Source: C7867-002 sp964646515
GTDB taxonomy: Bacteria; Patescibacteriota; Minisyncoccia; Phycocordibacterales; PALSA-1337
Length of the DNA stretch: 44,916 bases
Direction of reading: 5' to 3'
Assembly: GCA_964646515.1 (NCBI GenBank)
Contig: CAZYES010000004.1
Coordinates: 1 to 44,916, forward strand
The position numbers and the translations under genes are program-made. This document shows, piece after piece, positions 23,923 to 32,070 of the stretch. The notes under the pieces are model-generated. The model searched no databases. It worked only from the letters and a program-made list of their open reading frames with translations, and was not told the DNA's origin. The stretch's first letter is position 1. The number at the start of each line of letters is the position of its first letter.

Positions 23923-26160
23923 CTAAGCGACACGAGGCCACTCTTCAATCATAAGCAACCTTTTATCTTTGATAGGCATTTGCCCCCATATTTCTTCGGT
24001 CACAAATGGCATAAAAGGGTGCAAGGCACGAAGTATCTTGTATAAAGAATGGAGTAGCAATTGCTGACGTGAAGCAACTTCTTTGACTGTGCCGCCTAAA
24101 ACCTTTTTGCTTTGTTCAACGATTTGATCGGCAAAACAATGCCAGACATAAGCATACAACTTTTCCGCAACCAAATAGTAGCGGAAATTATCCATATCAG
24201 AGGTGATATCGGCAAATAATTTATCCTGAACAGCCAAAATCTCTTTGTCAGACGGTTCGAAATCTTTGAAATCATTTGAATACTCGATACCAGTCGTATT
24301 CATGAAAATAAAACGCGCTATATTCCACAATTTATTGGCAAACAACTTGTAAGCTTTGATCTTGTCTTCGCCTATTTTGCTGTCATTACCGGGGCCAACG
24401 CCAACAACTAGCGACATTCTCACCGCATCAGCGCCATATTTGGCAATAACATCCATAGGGTCAATATTATTACCAAGAGATTTGCTGATCTTCCTACCCT
24501 TTTCGTCACGTACCAGTCCATGGAGATATACCGTCTTGAATGGAACCTCGCCCAATATATACTCGCTCATCAAAATCATACGCGCCACCCAGAAAAACAA
24601 AATATCCGAGCCAGTCTCAAGAATTGTTGTCGGGTGATAATTGGCAAGGTCATTTTCTCGTCCGGATTTACCAGCCACAGCAGTCTCCGCGAAATCAGGC
24701 CAGCCGAGAGTAGAAAATGTCCAGATGCCCGAAGAAAACCACGTATCCAATGTATCTTCATCTTGCTTCCAGCCATCATCCATGGGGGCCTCAACGCCGA
24801 CATACACCGCCACATCAGCCGGTTTCTGCAAATCATCTCTGACTTTTTCCTTATACCAGACAGGAATCCTATGTCCATACCAGATCTGCCTCGAAATACA
24901 CCAATCGCGTAAATTATCGATCCAATTGTAATAAACTTTTTCAAATCTATCCGGCACAACCGCGATTTTTCCGGAAGAAACCGCCTCTATCATAAGACTT
25001 TTGAGGGTAACTCTTTTATTGTCACGAGAAAATTCTTTGCTAACCGCCACAAACCATTGTAACTTTGGCAGAGGTTCGATCACTCCGCCCGTACGTTGAG
25101 CAATGCCTACGTTGTGTTCGATGTCCTCTTCTTTTTCCAAAAGCCCTTCTTGTTTCAACCAAGCAACTACGGCCTCTCGCGCTTCTACTACTTTTTTATC
25201 TTTGATCGACTCCAGACCAACTGTCATCCGAGCATATTCATTGATTACCTGTTTCAGTGGCAAATTGTGTCTTTGCGCCATTTCCCAATCTATAATACTG
25301 TGCGCTGGTGTCACGCCCAAAGCGCCTGTGCCAAATTCTGGCTCTACCGAAAAATCAGCAATCACTTTTAGATGAATGGCCTCCCCGGCAAAAACCGTAT
25401 CAAATTCTTTGCCAATATATTTCTTGTATCTTTTATCATCTGGATGAACAGCAATAGCGACATCGCCCAACTTGGTTTCTGGCCTAGTCGTAGAAATACT
25501 GATAGGAATATCCTTTGAGTATCTGAATGTATAAAGTTTGGTTTTTCTTGTCTCGTATTCTATTTCATCATCGGAAATGGTAGTTTGGCCCTTGGGATCC
25601 CAGTTGACTACGCGAAAACCACGATATATGAGGCCGTCATCATACATTTTCTTGAAAGCAGTGCGTACAGCAAGATTTCTCTTTTCGTCCAAAGTAAAAG
25701 CCTCACGCGACCAGTCCAGAGAACAACCCATTTTGCGCATCTGTTTGACGATAATATCGTGATTTTCTTTGGCATAACGATCGATACGCTTCAGTAATTC
25801 TTCACGGCCAATATCGTGTCGATTTTTGCCTTCTTTCTTCTGTATATCTTTTTCAACCACCGATTGGGTAGCAATAGCGGCATGATCAGTCCCCGGAAGC
25901 CATAATGTCCTCCTGCCATCCATCCTTGCATAACGGACCATGATATCCTCGATGGCCAGCATGAGGGCACTACCCATATGCAATTTACCCGTGACGTTGG
26001 GTGGTGGCAAAACTATAGAAAATGGCCGACCATTCTTGTTGCGCTCTGGTAGATTGTCGGGATTAAAAAAACCGCTCTTTTCCCAGAGATCATATATACG
26101 ATCTTCTGTTAACTTCGAATCATAAGGCTTCAAAAATTTCTCTAACTTTTTTTCATCCAT
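23923..26160 (-). CDS. valS: Valyl-tRNA synthetase, short form
   Basis: Charges tRNA-Val. The protein is 745 residues from the chosen ATG at 26160, shorter than typical ValRS (about 880 to 950). It has the PPPNVTGKLHMGSAL segment, where the HIGH motif reads HMGS, an intact CP1 editing domain (GTGALGVTPAHSIIDWEM), the KISKS signature in GRKISKSLGNN and the anticodon-binding domain. It ends right after HPFMPFVTEEIWGQM and a few further residues, so the C-terminal coiled-coil arm that contacts tRNA in other ValRS is missing. The frame opens at ATG 26184, but an extended -10 box overlaps those first codons and ends 7 bases before ATG 26160, so the shorter start is more likely. Confidence 0.94.
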   Translation of the reverse strand: MDEKKLEKFLKPYDSKLTEDRIYDLWEKSGFFNPDNLPERNKNGRPFSIVLPPPNVTGKLHMGSALMLAIEDIMVRYARMDGRRTLWLPGTDHAAIATQSVVEKDIQKKEGKNRHDIGREELLKRIDRYAKENHDIIVKQMRKMGCSLDWSREAFTLDEKRNLAVRTAFKKMYDDGLIYRGFRVVNWDPKGQTTISDDEIEYETRKTKLYTFRYSKDIPISISTTRPETKLGDVAIAVHPDDKRYKKYIGKEFDTVFAGEAIHLKVIADFSVEPEFGTGALGVTPAHSIIDWEMAQRHNLPLKQVINEYARMTVGLESIKDKKVVEAREAVVAWLKQEGLLEKEEDIEHNVGIAQRTGGVIEPLPKLQWFVAVSKEFSRDNKRVTLKSLMIEAVSSGKIAVVPDRFEKVYYNWIDNLRDWCISRQIWYGHRIPVWYKEKVRDDLQKPADVAVYVGVEAPMDDGWKQDEDTLDTWFSSGIWTFSTLGWPDFAETAVAGKSGRENDLANYHPTTILETGSDILFFWVARMILMSEYILGEVPFKTVYLHGLVRDEKGRKISKSLGNNIDPMDVIAKYGADAVRMSLVVGVGPGNDSKIGEDKIKAYKLFANKLWNIARFIFMNTTGIEYSNDFKDFEPSDKEILAVQDKLFADITSDMDNFRYYLVAEKLYAYVWHCFADQIVEQSKKVLGGTVKEVASRQQLLLHSLYKILRALHPFMPFVTEEIWGQMPIKDKRLLMIEEWPRVA

Positions 26161-26167
26161 AGGTGAA

Positions 26168-26176
26168 ATATTAGCA
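26168..26176 (-). promoter_or_regulatory. Extended -10 promoter that fixes the valS start
   Basis: TGCTAATAT on the minus strand ends 7 bases before ATG 26160 and lies inside the longer frame starting at 26184. This argues for the shorter protein. Confidence 0.55.
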
Positions 26177-26232
26177 GAAAACATCGGTTTTTTGAAGTTA
26201 TTTAAAATAATAAGAAATTAGAACACATCTTT

Positions 26233-26284
26233 AAAAAACAAAAAGAAAACCGCCCTTGTTTTTCACTGAGCGGTTTTCTTTTTG
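26233..26284 (-). terminator. Strong intrinsic terminator of cspA
   Basis: Perfect 15-base stem (26239-26253 pairs with 26270-26284) with a 16-base loop; on the minus strand it is followed by a run of six T. It lies 12 bases after the cspA stop codon and separates cspA from the valS promoter. Confidence 0.9.
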
Positions 26285-26296
26285 TAAACAATATGT

Positions 26297-26494
26297 CTAG
26301 ACGCGAGTTACATTTTTGGCACAAGGGCCTTTTTCACCTTGTTCAACGGTGAAACTGACCGCATCACCCTCTTTGAGCTCAGCGAATGAAACGCCACTCA
26401 AATCATTTGAGTGAAAGAATAGGTCTTTTGTCTCGCCTTCGCGGGCGATAAAACCAAATCCTTTGGGCATGAGAGTTTTGATTGTTCCTTTCAT
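26297..26494 (-). CDS. cspA: Cold shock domain protein
   Basis: A 65-residue single cold shock domain with both RNA-binding motifs: KGFGFI (RNP1, residues 11-16) and DLFFHSN (RNP2, 24-30). It binds single-stranded RNA or DNA and acts as an RNA chaperone. A TATAAT box ends 7 bases before the ATG, so the long 5' leader typical of E. coli cspA is absent and cold control would have to work differently (inference). It stands alone with a strong terminator. Confidence 0.95.
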   Translation of the reverse strand: MKGTIKTLMPKGFGFIAREGETKDLFFHSNDLSGVSFAELKEGDAVSFTVEQGEKGPCAKNVTRV

Positions 26495-26501
26495 AGTTTT
26501 T

Positions 26502-26507
26502 ATTATA
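26502..26507 (-). promoter_or_regulatory. cspA -10 box, leaderless spacing
   Basis: TATAAT on the minus strand ends 7 bases before the ATG at 26494. No TG extension and no clear -35 box. Confidence 0.5.
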
Positions 26508-26667
26508 TTGGTTGAAGAAATACGACGATGTTTCTTGAACAGCTATTATATCACAAAACGTCTTTATAGAGAAATGACCGAATAACCTCGCCCATATCTT
26601 ACGAGTTGATTTCCTATTTATTAACTACGAGACAAACGTTACTTCAAGACAATACAAAATCGTAATC

Positions 26668-27087
26668 TTACTGAAGAGTAACCGGTATCTCTAGCGCCAT
26701 ATCATTCGCGGGGAGACCAGAAGGATTGTCCTTGCGCAAAATCACCGCCCCGCGAAAATTGTTACCCTCTGGTTTTGTGAACGTCAAAGTGACTTCAAAA
26801 GGAACATAATCAGTGGTCATCCAATCCCCCTTGGCTTGAGCTGGACCATCGGCAATGATCCGACCATCCCAGTCAACGATAACCACAGGAAAACTGGCTT
26901 CGAAATACCAATTCCCACGTGCCTCGCCCTTAACGGTAACTGGCGAAGAGATAGTATCTCCAATCTTGATATTGGTGACCTTTATCACATCGTGTATCGA
27001 TGGTTCCAAGCCCGGTCGTGCTCTAAGAATAGTGGCCATACCAGTAATAACAATAATTGCGATGACTATATATATGAATTTTCTCAT
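26668..27087 (-). CDS. Membrane-anchored Gmad2 immunoglobulin-like domain protein
   Basis: A 139-residue protein with an N-terminal signal anchor (about residues 4-21) and one Gmad2-type beta-sandwich domain: ISSPVTVKGEARGNWYFEAS, the VVIVDWDGRII strand, and a C-terminal segment with LRKDNPSG. Gmad2 domains occur in GerM-related and other cell-surface proteins; the function is not known. The domain should face outside the membrane. It is divergent from aspS with 72 bases between the starts, both with boxes placed for leaderless transcripts. Confidence 0.75.
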   Translation of the reverse strand: MRKFIYIVIAIIVITGMATILRARPGLEPSIHDVIKVTNIKIGDTISSPVTVKGEARGNWYFEASFPVVIVDWDGRIIADGPAQAKGDWMTTDYVPFEVTLTFTKPEGNNFRGAVILRKDNPSGLPANDMALEIPVTLQ

Positions 27088-27093
27088 GCGTAC

Positions 27094-27102
27094 ATTTTAC
27101 CA
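27094..27102 (-). promoter_or_regulatory. Extended -10 promoter of the Gmad2 gene, leaderless spacing
   Basis: TGGTAAAAT on the minus strand ends 6 bases before the ATG at 27087. Confidence 0.5.
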
Positions 27103-27143
27103 CAAAATACGTATCCGAGTCATTTTGAACTGTCTACCATCTA

Positions 27144-27152
27144 TGATATGAT
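27144..27152 (+). promoter_or_regulatory. Extended -10 promoter that fixes the aspS start
   Basis: TGATATGAT ends 7 bases before ATG 27160. The frame is open much further upstream, but those codons overlap the divergent Gmad2 gene and its promoter. Confidence 0.6.
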
Positions 27153-27159
27153 TTTTCTC

Positions 27160-28488
27160 ATGAGAAGAGTATATCTGAAGGACCTAAAAAATCTTATCGG
27201 CCAAGAAGTCACCATCTGTGGCTGGGTTGATGTTAGACGCGATCATGGAAAACTTATATTCATCGACCTAAGAGATGTATCTGGCAAAGTCCAGACTGTG
27301 ATCCTTCCAAATTATAAAGAAGCACACAATATTGCCCAGAGTCTACGGAGCGAGTGGGTTGTTTCAATGGTCGGAAAAATCAACGCTCGTCCGACAAAGA
27401 TGATCAACGAAGAAGAAGAAAACGGCACTATAGAAGTCGAAGTCATGTCTATTGGGATTCTGTCTGAAGCAAAAGAACTACCTTTCGAGATCGGCACAGA
27501 CGTCAACATAGACACCTATCTAGATAACCTACCGCTTACACTCCGCGCCCCAAAACATGCCAAAGTCTTCAAGATACAAGCTATCATTAGCAAATCTTTC
27601 AGAGATTTCTTTTCCTCTCAAGGTTTCTACGAATTCCAAGCGCCAAAGCTTATTGGCGATGATGCCGAGGGCGGTGCCAATTCATTTGACGTCAAGTATT
27701 TCAAACATACAGCCCATCTGGCACAAAGTCCGCAGCTATACAAACAAATCATGGTCGGTGTCTTTGAAAAAGTGTTCACCATGGGTAATGTCTATCGCGC
27801 CGAAAAACATTCGACGACCAGACATTTGAATGAATACACTTCTCTTGATATTGAAATGGGCTTCATTGAAAGCCATGAAGATGTTATGGATATTGAAAAT
27901 AGATTTTTAGTCTATCTATCTGAAAGATTGTCGGCTGAATGTTCCGAGGAATTCAAATCTCTTGGAGCAACTATGCCAAAAATCCCCTCGAAGATACCTA
28001 GTATGACTCTGAGAGAAGCACAAAATATCATCACCAAAGAGACGGGAAAAGATTGCACTACCGAACCAGATTTGGAACCTGAACATGAAAGGTGGCTATG
28101 TAAATACGCCATGGAAAAACTAAAATCCGAGTTTATTTTTATTACCCACTTCCCCACAGCAAAAAGACCCTTTTACACTTACCGTGACGAAAAAGATCCC
28201 ACCTACACAAAAGGTTTCGACTTATTATTCAGAGGAGTCGAAATCACCACGGGCGCGCAACGTATACACAATTACGATGACCTCGTCGCTTCGATGTTAG
28301 AAAAAAAGCTAGATCCAGAAAAATTCAGCTATTATCTACAAGCTTTTAAATATGGTATGCCTCCGCATGGCGGATTTGGCCTTGGGCTTGAACGCCTTAC
28401 CGCCAAACTACTCAACATAGAAAACGTCAAAGAAGCGACACTATTTCCTCGCGATATCAATCGCATAGACAATAGGCTGTCCAAATAG
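27160..28488 (+). CDS. aspS: Aspartyl-tRNA synthetase, archaeal type
   Basis: A 442-residue class II synthetase. It begins with the OB-fold anticodon domain (GQEVTICGWVDVRRDHGKLI) and goes directly into the catalytic core with GGANSFDVKYF, the class II motif 2 loop MGNVYRAEKHSTTRHLNEY and motif 3 GGFGLGLERLT. It lacks the roughly 100-residue insertion of standard bacterial AspRS and closely follows the archaeal pattern, for instance GVEITTGAQRIHNYDD and KYGMPPHGGFG. Enzymes of this type are often non-discriminating and also charge tRNA-Asn, which then needs a GatCAB amidotransferase. The protein starts at ATG 27160; it converges with the PIF1-like gene 3 bases away. Confidence 0.92.
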   Translation: MRRVYLKDLKNLIGQEVTICGWVDVRRDHGKLIFIDLRDVSGKVQTVILPNYKEAHNIAQSLRSEWVVSMVGKINARPTKMINEEEENGTIEVEVMSIGILSEAKELPFEIGTDVNIDTYLDNLPLTLRAPKHAKVFKIQAIISKSFRDFFSSQGFYEFQAPKLIGDDAEGGANSFDVKYFKHTAHLAQSPQLYKQIMVGVFEKVFTMGNVYRAEKHSTTRHLNEYTSLDIEMGFIESHEDVMDIENRFLVYLSERLSAECSEEFKSLGATMPKIPSKIPSMTLREAQNIITKETGKDCTTEPDLEPEHERWLCKYAMEKLKSEFIFITHFPTAKRPFYTYRDEKDPTYTKGFDLLFRGVEITTGAQRIHNYDDLVASMLEKKLDPEKFSYYLQAFKYGMPPHGGFGLGLERLTAKLLNIENVKEATLFPRDINRIDNRLSK

Positions 28489-28491
28489 AAC

Positions 28492-29916
28492 CTAATGTCT
28501 CTTTTTTCTACGAGAACCAGCTTTATCTCTCATTTTGTGTAGGGGTGCTACTTTAGCTATAAACTCATTTTGTGTTTGAATGATATCCTTCTCATCGGTG
28601 TACTGAATTATACTTTCCGATCTATTGGAAAGCTCTCTGAAATAATGATCATGTTCCAACACTTGCGGATGCACTCGGAGCGCGTTTTCGTTCATGCCAA
28701 CAATAACTAGACCATCCAAGGTGCGAACCCGAGACAAAGCAACATAACCCATTCCCGGCTCAAAAGATTTCGATAGATCAACCTCTATGGCATCGAGACT
28801 CATACCCTGACTTTTGTGTACCGTAATAGCCCAAGCTAACCTAAGTGGATACTGTGTGATTTCGGCCAAGATTTTGTCATTATCAACAATTTGCCACGTG
28901 GCTTCTTCAATAGTTATATTTCTATCTGTCCCATCTCGCAAACCAGATACTCTGATAACAGGCTTTACGTCAGGACCACAAGAGACAACCGTACCAAGCG
29001 TGCCATTTACATAACCAGCATCAAAATTGTTTTTCACACACATCACGCGAGCACCTTTGCGAAGACGCAAAAACTCTGGCGCAAGACATGACCTCTTCAG
29101 CGCTTCCACAAGAGGCCGTTTACCTCTAGAATACATTTCATAGAGAGATTCCGGACCTTCTACGGTCTGCAAAGCCTCATCATTGAGCAGATCAACATCA
29201 ACATTATGAGTAAAGAGGCGTGTTGGTTCGGTCCGGCCAAATTTCATATATTGCACAGGGGGTACAATCTCCAAATTATTGCGGTAGCGACTCTGTAATT
29301 GTTCCCTAGCTTGACTAGACACTTTGCCAGATCGGATTTCGTTCAGAATAGAAAGAATGGGATCATTTTTGCTGGTTGATAAGTAGCGAAAATTCTCATG
29401 TAGATAACAAACCAAAAATCCCGCTTCCTTCCACAACCGTGAACTATAAACAAATTGAGCCAGAGGTTCACCTCGGCGCGCTACTGGTGGCAACTGAAAA
29501 AAATCCCCACAAAGAACGACCTGCATACCACCAAAAGGCTCTTTAGATTTCTTCACCGATTTTATTATGCGATCAACCAGATCGAGATGGAAATGATGAA
29601 GCATTGAAACTTCATCGATAATGAGCACCTCGGCCTCCGTGATCTTCTTCTTGATATATGATTTTTGACTGATCTCTCTGACATCATCTGCCGATAGATG
29701 ATCTTTGACCCCTATGCCAGACCACGAATGGATCGTCACGCCACCTATATGTGTGGCTGCGATGCCAGTTGAAGCTGTAATACCTACAGACACATGATGA
29801 TTTCTCAGGTATTCGATATATTCATTAACAACAAAAGTTTTGCCAGAACCAGCTGGACCGGTGATAAATACATTTTTACCCATCTTCAGGAGATTCAATG
29901 CCTCGCGTTGAGTCAT
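28492..29916 (-). CDS. PIF1/RecD2-like ATP-dependent DNA helicase
   Basis: A 474-residue superfamily 1B helicase. It has Walker A GPAGSGKT (residues 20-27), motif Ia GITASTGIAATHIGG, Walker B in VLIIDEVSMLHHFHLD, motif III GDFFQLPPV and the C-terminal motifs WAITVHKSQGMSLD and YVALSRVRTLDGL. PIF1-type helicases move 5' to 3' and resolve G-quadruplexes and stalled forks. The N-terminal domain of RecD2 is absent, so it is the short PIF1 type. With the replication protein PriA apparently inactive as helicase, such an enzyme may be important for fork restart (inference). It has its own leaderless-type promoter. Confidence 0.9.
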   Translation of the reverse strand: MTQREALNLLKMGKNVFITGPAGSGKTFVVNEYIEYLRNHHVSVGITASTGIAATHIGGVTIHSWSGIGVKDHLSADDVREISQKSYIKKKITEAEVLIIDEVSMLHHFHLDLVDRIIKSVKKSKEPFGGMQVVLCGDFFQLPPVARRGEPLAQFVYSSRLWKEAGFLVCYLHENFRYLSTSKNDPILSILNEIRSGKVSSQAREQLQSRYRNNLEIVPPVQYMKFGRTEPTRLFTHNVDVDLLNDEALQTVEGPESLYEMYSRGKRPLVEALKRSCLAPEFLRLRKGARVMCVKNNFDAGYVNGTLGTVVSCGPDVKPVIRVSGLRDGTDRNITIEEATWQIVDNDKILAEITQYPLRLAWAITVHKSQGMSLDAIEVDLSKSFEPGMGYVALSRVRTLDGLVIVGMNENALRVHPQVLEHDHYFRELSNRSESIIQYTDEKDIIQTQNEFIAKVAPLHKMRDKAGSRRKKRH

Positions 29917-29923
29917 GAGTGAA

Positions 29924-29932
29924 AGTATAACA
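29924..29932 (-). promoter_or_regulatory. Extended -10 promoter of the PIF1-like gene, leaderless spacing
   Basis: TGTTATACT on the minus strand ends 7 bases before the ATG at 29916. It lies in the 29-base gap after the PcsB-like gene. Confidence 0.6.
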
Positions 29933-29945
29933 GAAAAAGGCTATC

Positions 29946-31283
29946 CTATAGCAAATCTATATCCTGTTGGATTTTAATAGCTCTCTTTATGACATCATCG
30001 CCATAGCCAGCAATAGCCTTTGATTTACTACAAGAACTTCCAGAAAAGTATCTGCAAGCGGCATTTTTCTCTGCCGTGTAACCACCCTTACTAGCACCAA
30101 GATTGCTCAAATATAGCGCAGAAGCCATAAAAGCATGTTTGTGGTTCCATGGGTTTGGCATACCAGAAATACCCAGAAGCGAAGCAATCTCGTCTTTCAT
30201 CAACATCCAAGTCGAAGGTATGAATTGTGCTGTTCCCATAGCACCTCCCCAGCCACCAACAGAAACTTGCTGGCATGAGACTGCGGTGTTGGACGGATCT
30301 AGACCCAAGGCTTTTGTTATTGTCAAAAATGGTTGCACATCACGACTTGGTTTCATAACACTTGAAGCTGGTTTGCCTGTACTAATATATATGCCATTAC
30401 CATTTTCATAATCAGTAAGATAACAACCCCCTACATTCGCGTTCCAGTCCGATTCTTTGGCCAAAATAGCTAACAGGAACGCCGGACGGACACCAGTTTT
30501 GGCTGATGCCTCCTCGGCATATTGGAGGGCAAGACCAAACTCAATCTTTTTGCCAGCGGCCAACGGAAACAAAGTCGCTCTGATCTGTGCCGCTCTGGCT
30601 TGTTTTTGCGCCAAAAGTTTCCCATAGGCTTTTTCATTACCTTTGCTGGCATCTAATAATTCCTGTTTTTCGGCTTGATCACTCTTGATATTTTTCTGCT
30701 GAACCTCTATGGCGTATCTGGCATCCATTGTTGCATTTTGCTTCAGCTCCAAGGCGCTTTTCTCCGCCACCGTTGTACTTTTGTCAGAGCGTAATTGTTC
30801 GAAGGTTGACTCCAAACCCTTTCCTATATCCTGAAATGTATCAACGTCTCGGAAAAAACCCGAAACGCTTGATTGAGAAAAGATGATCTCCAATAAAGTA
30901 GCGTCGTCTATTTCGTTTGTTTTGCGCAAAATCTGCGCTAGGGTCTCTTTACCTTTTTCAATATGATCCTCTAGATCATTTATATGACTTTGTTTCTGGG
31001 TGATATCATGGCCCAATGTCTGAATCAAAAGATTCTTGGCCTTGATATCCAACTGCGCGGCTTTGATCTTGGCGTCGAGAACGTTGATATCCTTCTTTAG
31101 CGACGCGCTCTGATTTCGCGCTGTGGTCAGATCGGCTTCGGCCTTTTTCTGCTCTGCTTCTACTTGTGCTAGTTCGGCACGAAGTTGCGCTTCTTGTTCT
31201 GGTGTCAAAGTTGTCTCCGCGTGTAGAATAAACGGCAATAATATTATAACTATAACAATCACCGCGGATTTGATCAGCTTCAT
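29946..31283 (-). CDS. PcsB/EnvC-like coiled-coil protein fused to a lytic transglycosylase domain
   Basis: A 445-residue exported protein. A signal peptide covers residues 1-22 (cleavage near LHA-ET). A long coiled coil (about 25-235) with a hinge containing LLEIIFSQSSVSGFFRD resembles the regulatory coiled coils of PcsB and EnvC, which bind the FtsEX complex. The C-terminal part (about 245-445) is a goose-lysozyme/MltB-like transglycosylase with catalytic Glu in LAILAKESDW (E277) and GGWGGAMGTAQFIPSTW (343-359). The likely role is controlled cleavage of peptidoglycan during cell division. PcsB carries a CHAP and EnvC a LytM domain at this place, so the combination with a transglycosylase is different. 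ftsE and ftsX are not in the window. Confidence 0.82.
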   Translation of the reverse strand: MKLIKSAVIVIVIILLPFILHAETTLTPEQEAQLRAELAQVEAEQKKAEADLTTARNQSASLKKDINVLDAKIKAAQLDIKAKNLLIQTLGHDITQKQSHINDLEDHIEKGKETLAQILRKTNEIDDATLLEIIFSQSSVSGFFRDVDTFQDIGKGLESTFEQLRSDKSTTVAEKSALELKQNATMDARYAIEVQQKNIKSDQAEKQELLDASKGNEKAYGKLLAQKQARAAQIRATLFPLAAGKKIEFGLALQYAEEASAKTGVRPAFLLAILAKESDWNANVGGCYLTDYENGNGIYISTGKPASSVMKPSRDVQPFLTITKALGLDPSNTAVSCQQVSVGGWGGAMGTAQFIPSTWMLMKDEIASLLGISGMPNPWNHKHAFMASALYLSNLGASKGGYTAEKNAACRYFSGSSCSKSKAIAGYGDDVIKRAIKIQQDIDLL

Positions 31284-31290
31284 GAATATG

Positions 31291-31299
31291 ATTATAGCA
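31291..31299 (-). promoter_or_regulatory. Extended -10 promoter of the PcsB-like gene, leaderless spacing
   Basis: TGCTATAAT, a full consensus extended -10 on the minus strand, ends 7 bases before the ATG at 31283. It starts directly after the rplY terminator. Confidence 0.65.
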
Positions 31300-31301
31300 T
31301 G

Positions 31302-31326
31302 AAAAAACCTAGGCTTGACCTAGATT
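31302..31326 (-). terminator. rplY terminator overlapping its stop codon
   Basis: On the minus strand AAATCTAGG pairs with CCTAGGTTT (one G-T pair) around a 5-base loop, and the T run continues to TTTTTT. The TAG stop codon of rplY lies inside the left arm, so ribosomes ending translation would cover part of the hairpin. Confidence 0.7.
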
Positions 31327-32021
31327 TTCTTGGCTTCTCCTTCTTTCCCCTTGCCTGGGGTTGCTCCGGGGGTGGTCGAAGTGGCGGAATCAAGACTTTC
31401 TTTTGTCTCTTTACCTTTGGCCTCGACTTCAATAGCAGACATGTCAATAGTTGTTGGGGCCTCTACGACTTCTTCTTTGGCTTCATAGACAGAAGCAACG
31501 ATCTCATCAGGAGAAATCTTGACTTCAACCCCCTTCGGTATGTGAAGATCCTTGACGTGAATAACATCAGCGAACTCAACAAGTTTAGAGATGTCAACTC
31601 TTATATCACGTGGCAAATCTCTAGGCGCAGCCTCGATATCGATATCTCGGCGAACCTTGACTAGAATACCGCCTTTGTCTTTGACTGCGGGCGAAACACC
31701 ATCGAATACTAGAGGGATAGCGACTTTTACTTTTTTGCCCTTCTCGATAACATAAAAATCCGCATGTCGTGGCTCACCAGAAAGTGGATGTACATCGGTA
31801 TCATGGATCAAAACTTCATGTTCGTTACCTTTGCTATCCTTGAGAATAATAACCGAAGATTCTCCGGCCTCTTTCCAGACTTTCTTAAATTCAATCATAG
31901 AAACAACAACTGGCGTTGAAACCTCTTTTGGGCCATAAAAAACCGCTGGCATTTTACCGCTTTTTCTTATAACATCGGCACTATTCTTCATATCTCGCTT
32001 TTCGATGGCTAACGACAACAT
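31320..32021 (-). CDS. rplY: 50S ribosomal protein L25 (general stress protein Ctc)
   Basis: A 233-residue protein of the long Ctc type: an N-terminal L25 domain that binds 5S rRNA (KSGKMPAVFYGPKE, DTDVHPLSGEPRHADFYVI) and a C-terminal TL5 beta domain (RDLPRDIRVDISKL, HVKDLHIPKGVEV). A low-complexity, Glu/Lys/Thr-rich tail follows (about the last 50 residues). The frame has an earlier ATG at 32030, but that ATG overlaps the TATAAT box, and the box ends 7 bases before ATG 32021, so the second ATG is the probable start. Confidence 0.93.
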   Translation of the reverse strand: MLSLAIEKRDMKNSADVIRKSGKMPAVFYGPKEVSTPVVVSMIEFKKVWKEAGESSVIILKDSKGNEHEVLIHDTDVHPLSGEPRHADFYVIEKGKKVKVAIPLVFDGVSPAVKDKGGILVKVRRDIDIEAAPRDLPRDIRVDISKLVEFADVIHVKDLHIPKGVEVKISPDEIVASVYEAKEEVVEAPTTIDMSAIEVEAKGKETKESLDSATSTTPGATPGKGKEGEAKKI

Positions 32022-32028
32022 GCGGATC

Positions 32029-32036
32029 ATTATACA
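32029..32036 (-). promoter_or_regulatory. rplY -10 box that fixes the start codon
   Basis: TG directly followed by TATAAT on the minus strand, ending 7 bases before ATG 32021. The last two bases of the box form part of the alternative ATG at 32030, which therefore could not be in the mRNA. Confidence 0.6.
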
Positions 32037-32070
32037 TAATCAAAGCAAGCTGTCAAAATCGACTGTATGT

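Noticed and set aside
26836..27159. Upstream extension of the aspS frame
   Set aside because: The open frame overlaps the divergent Gmad2 gene, the encoded residues do not fit AspRS, and a clear promoter ends 7 bases before ATG 27160.
31299..31664. 121-codon plus-strand frame opposite rplY
   Set aside because: Antisense shadow of rplY with Phe/Gly-rich low-complexity sequence; the L25 reading on the other strand is certain.
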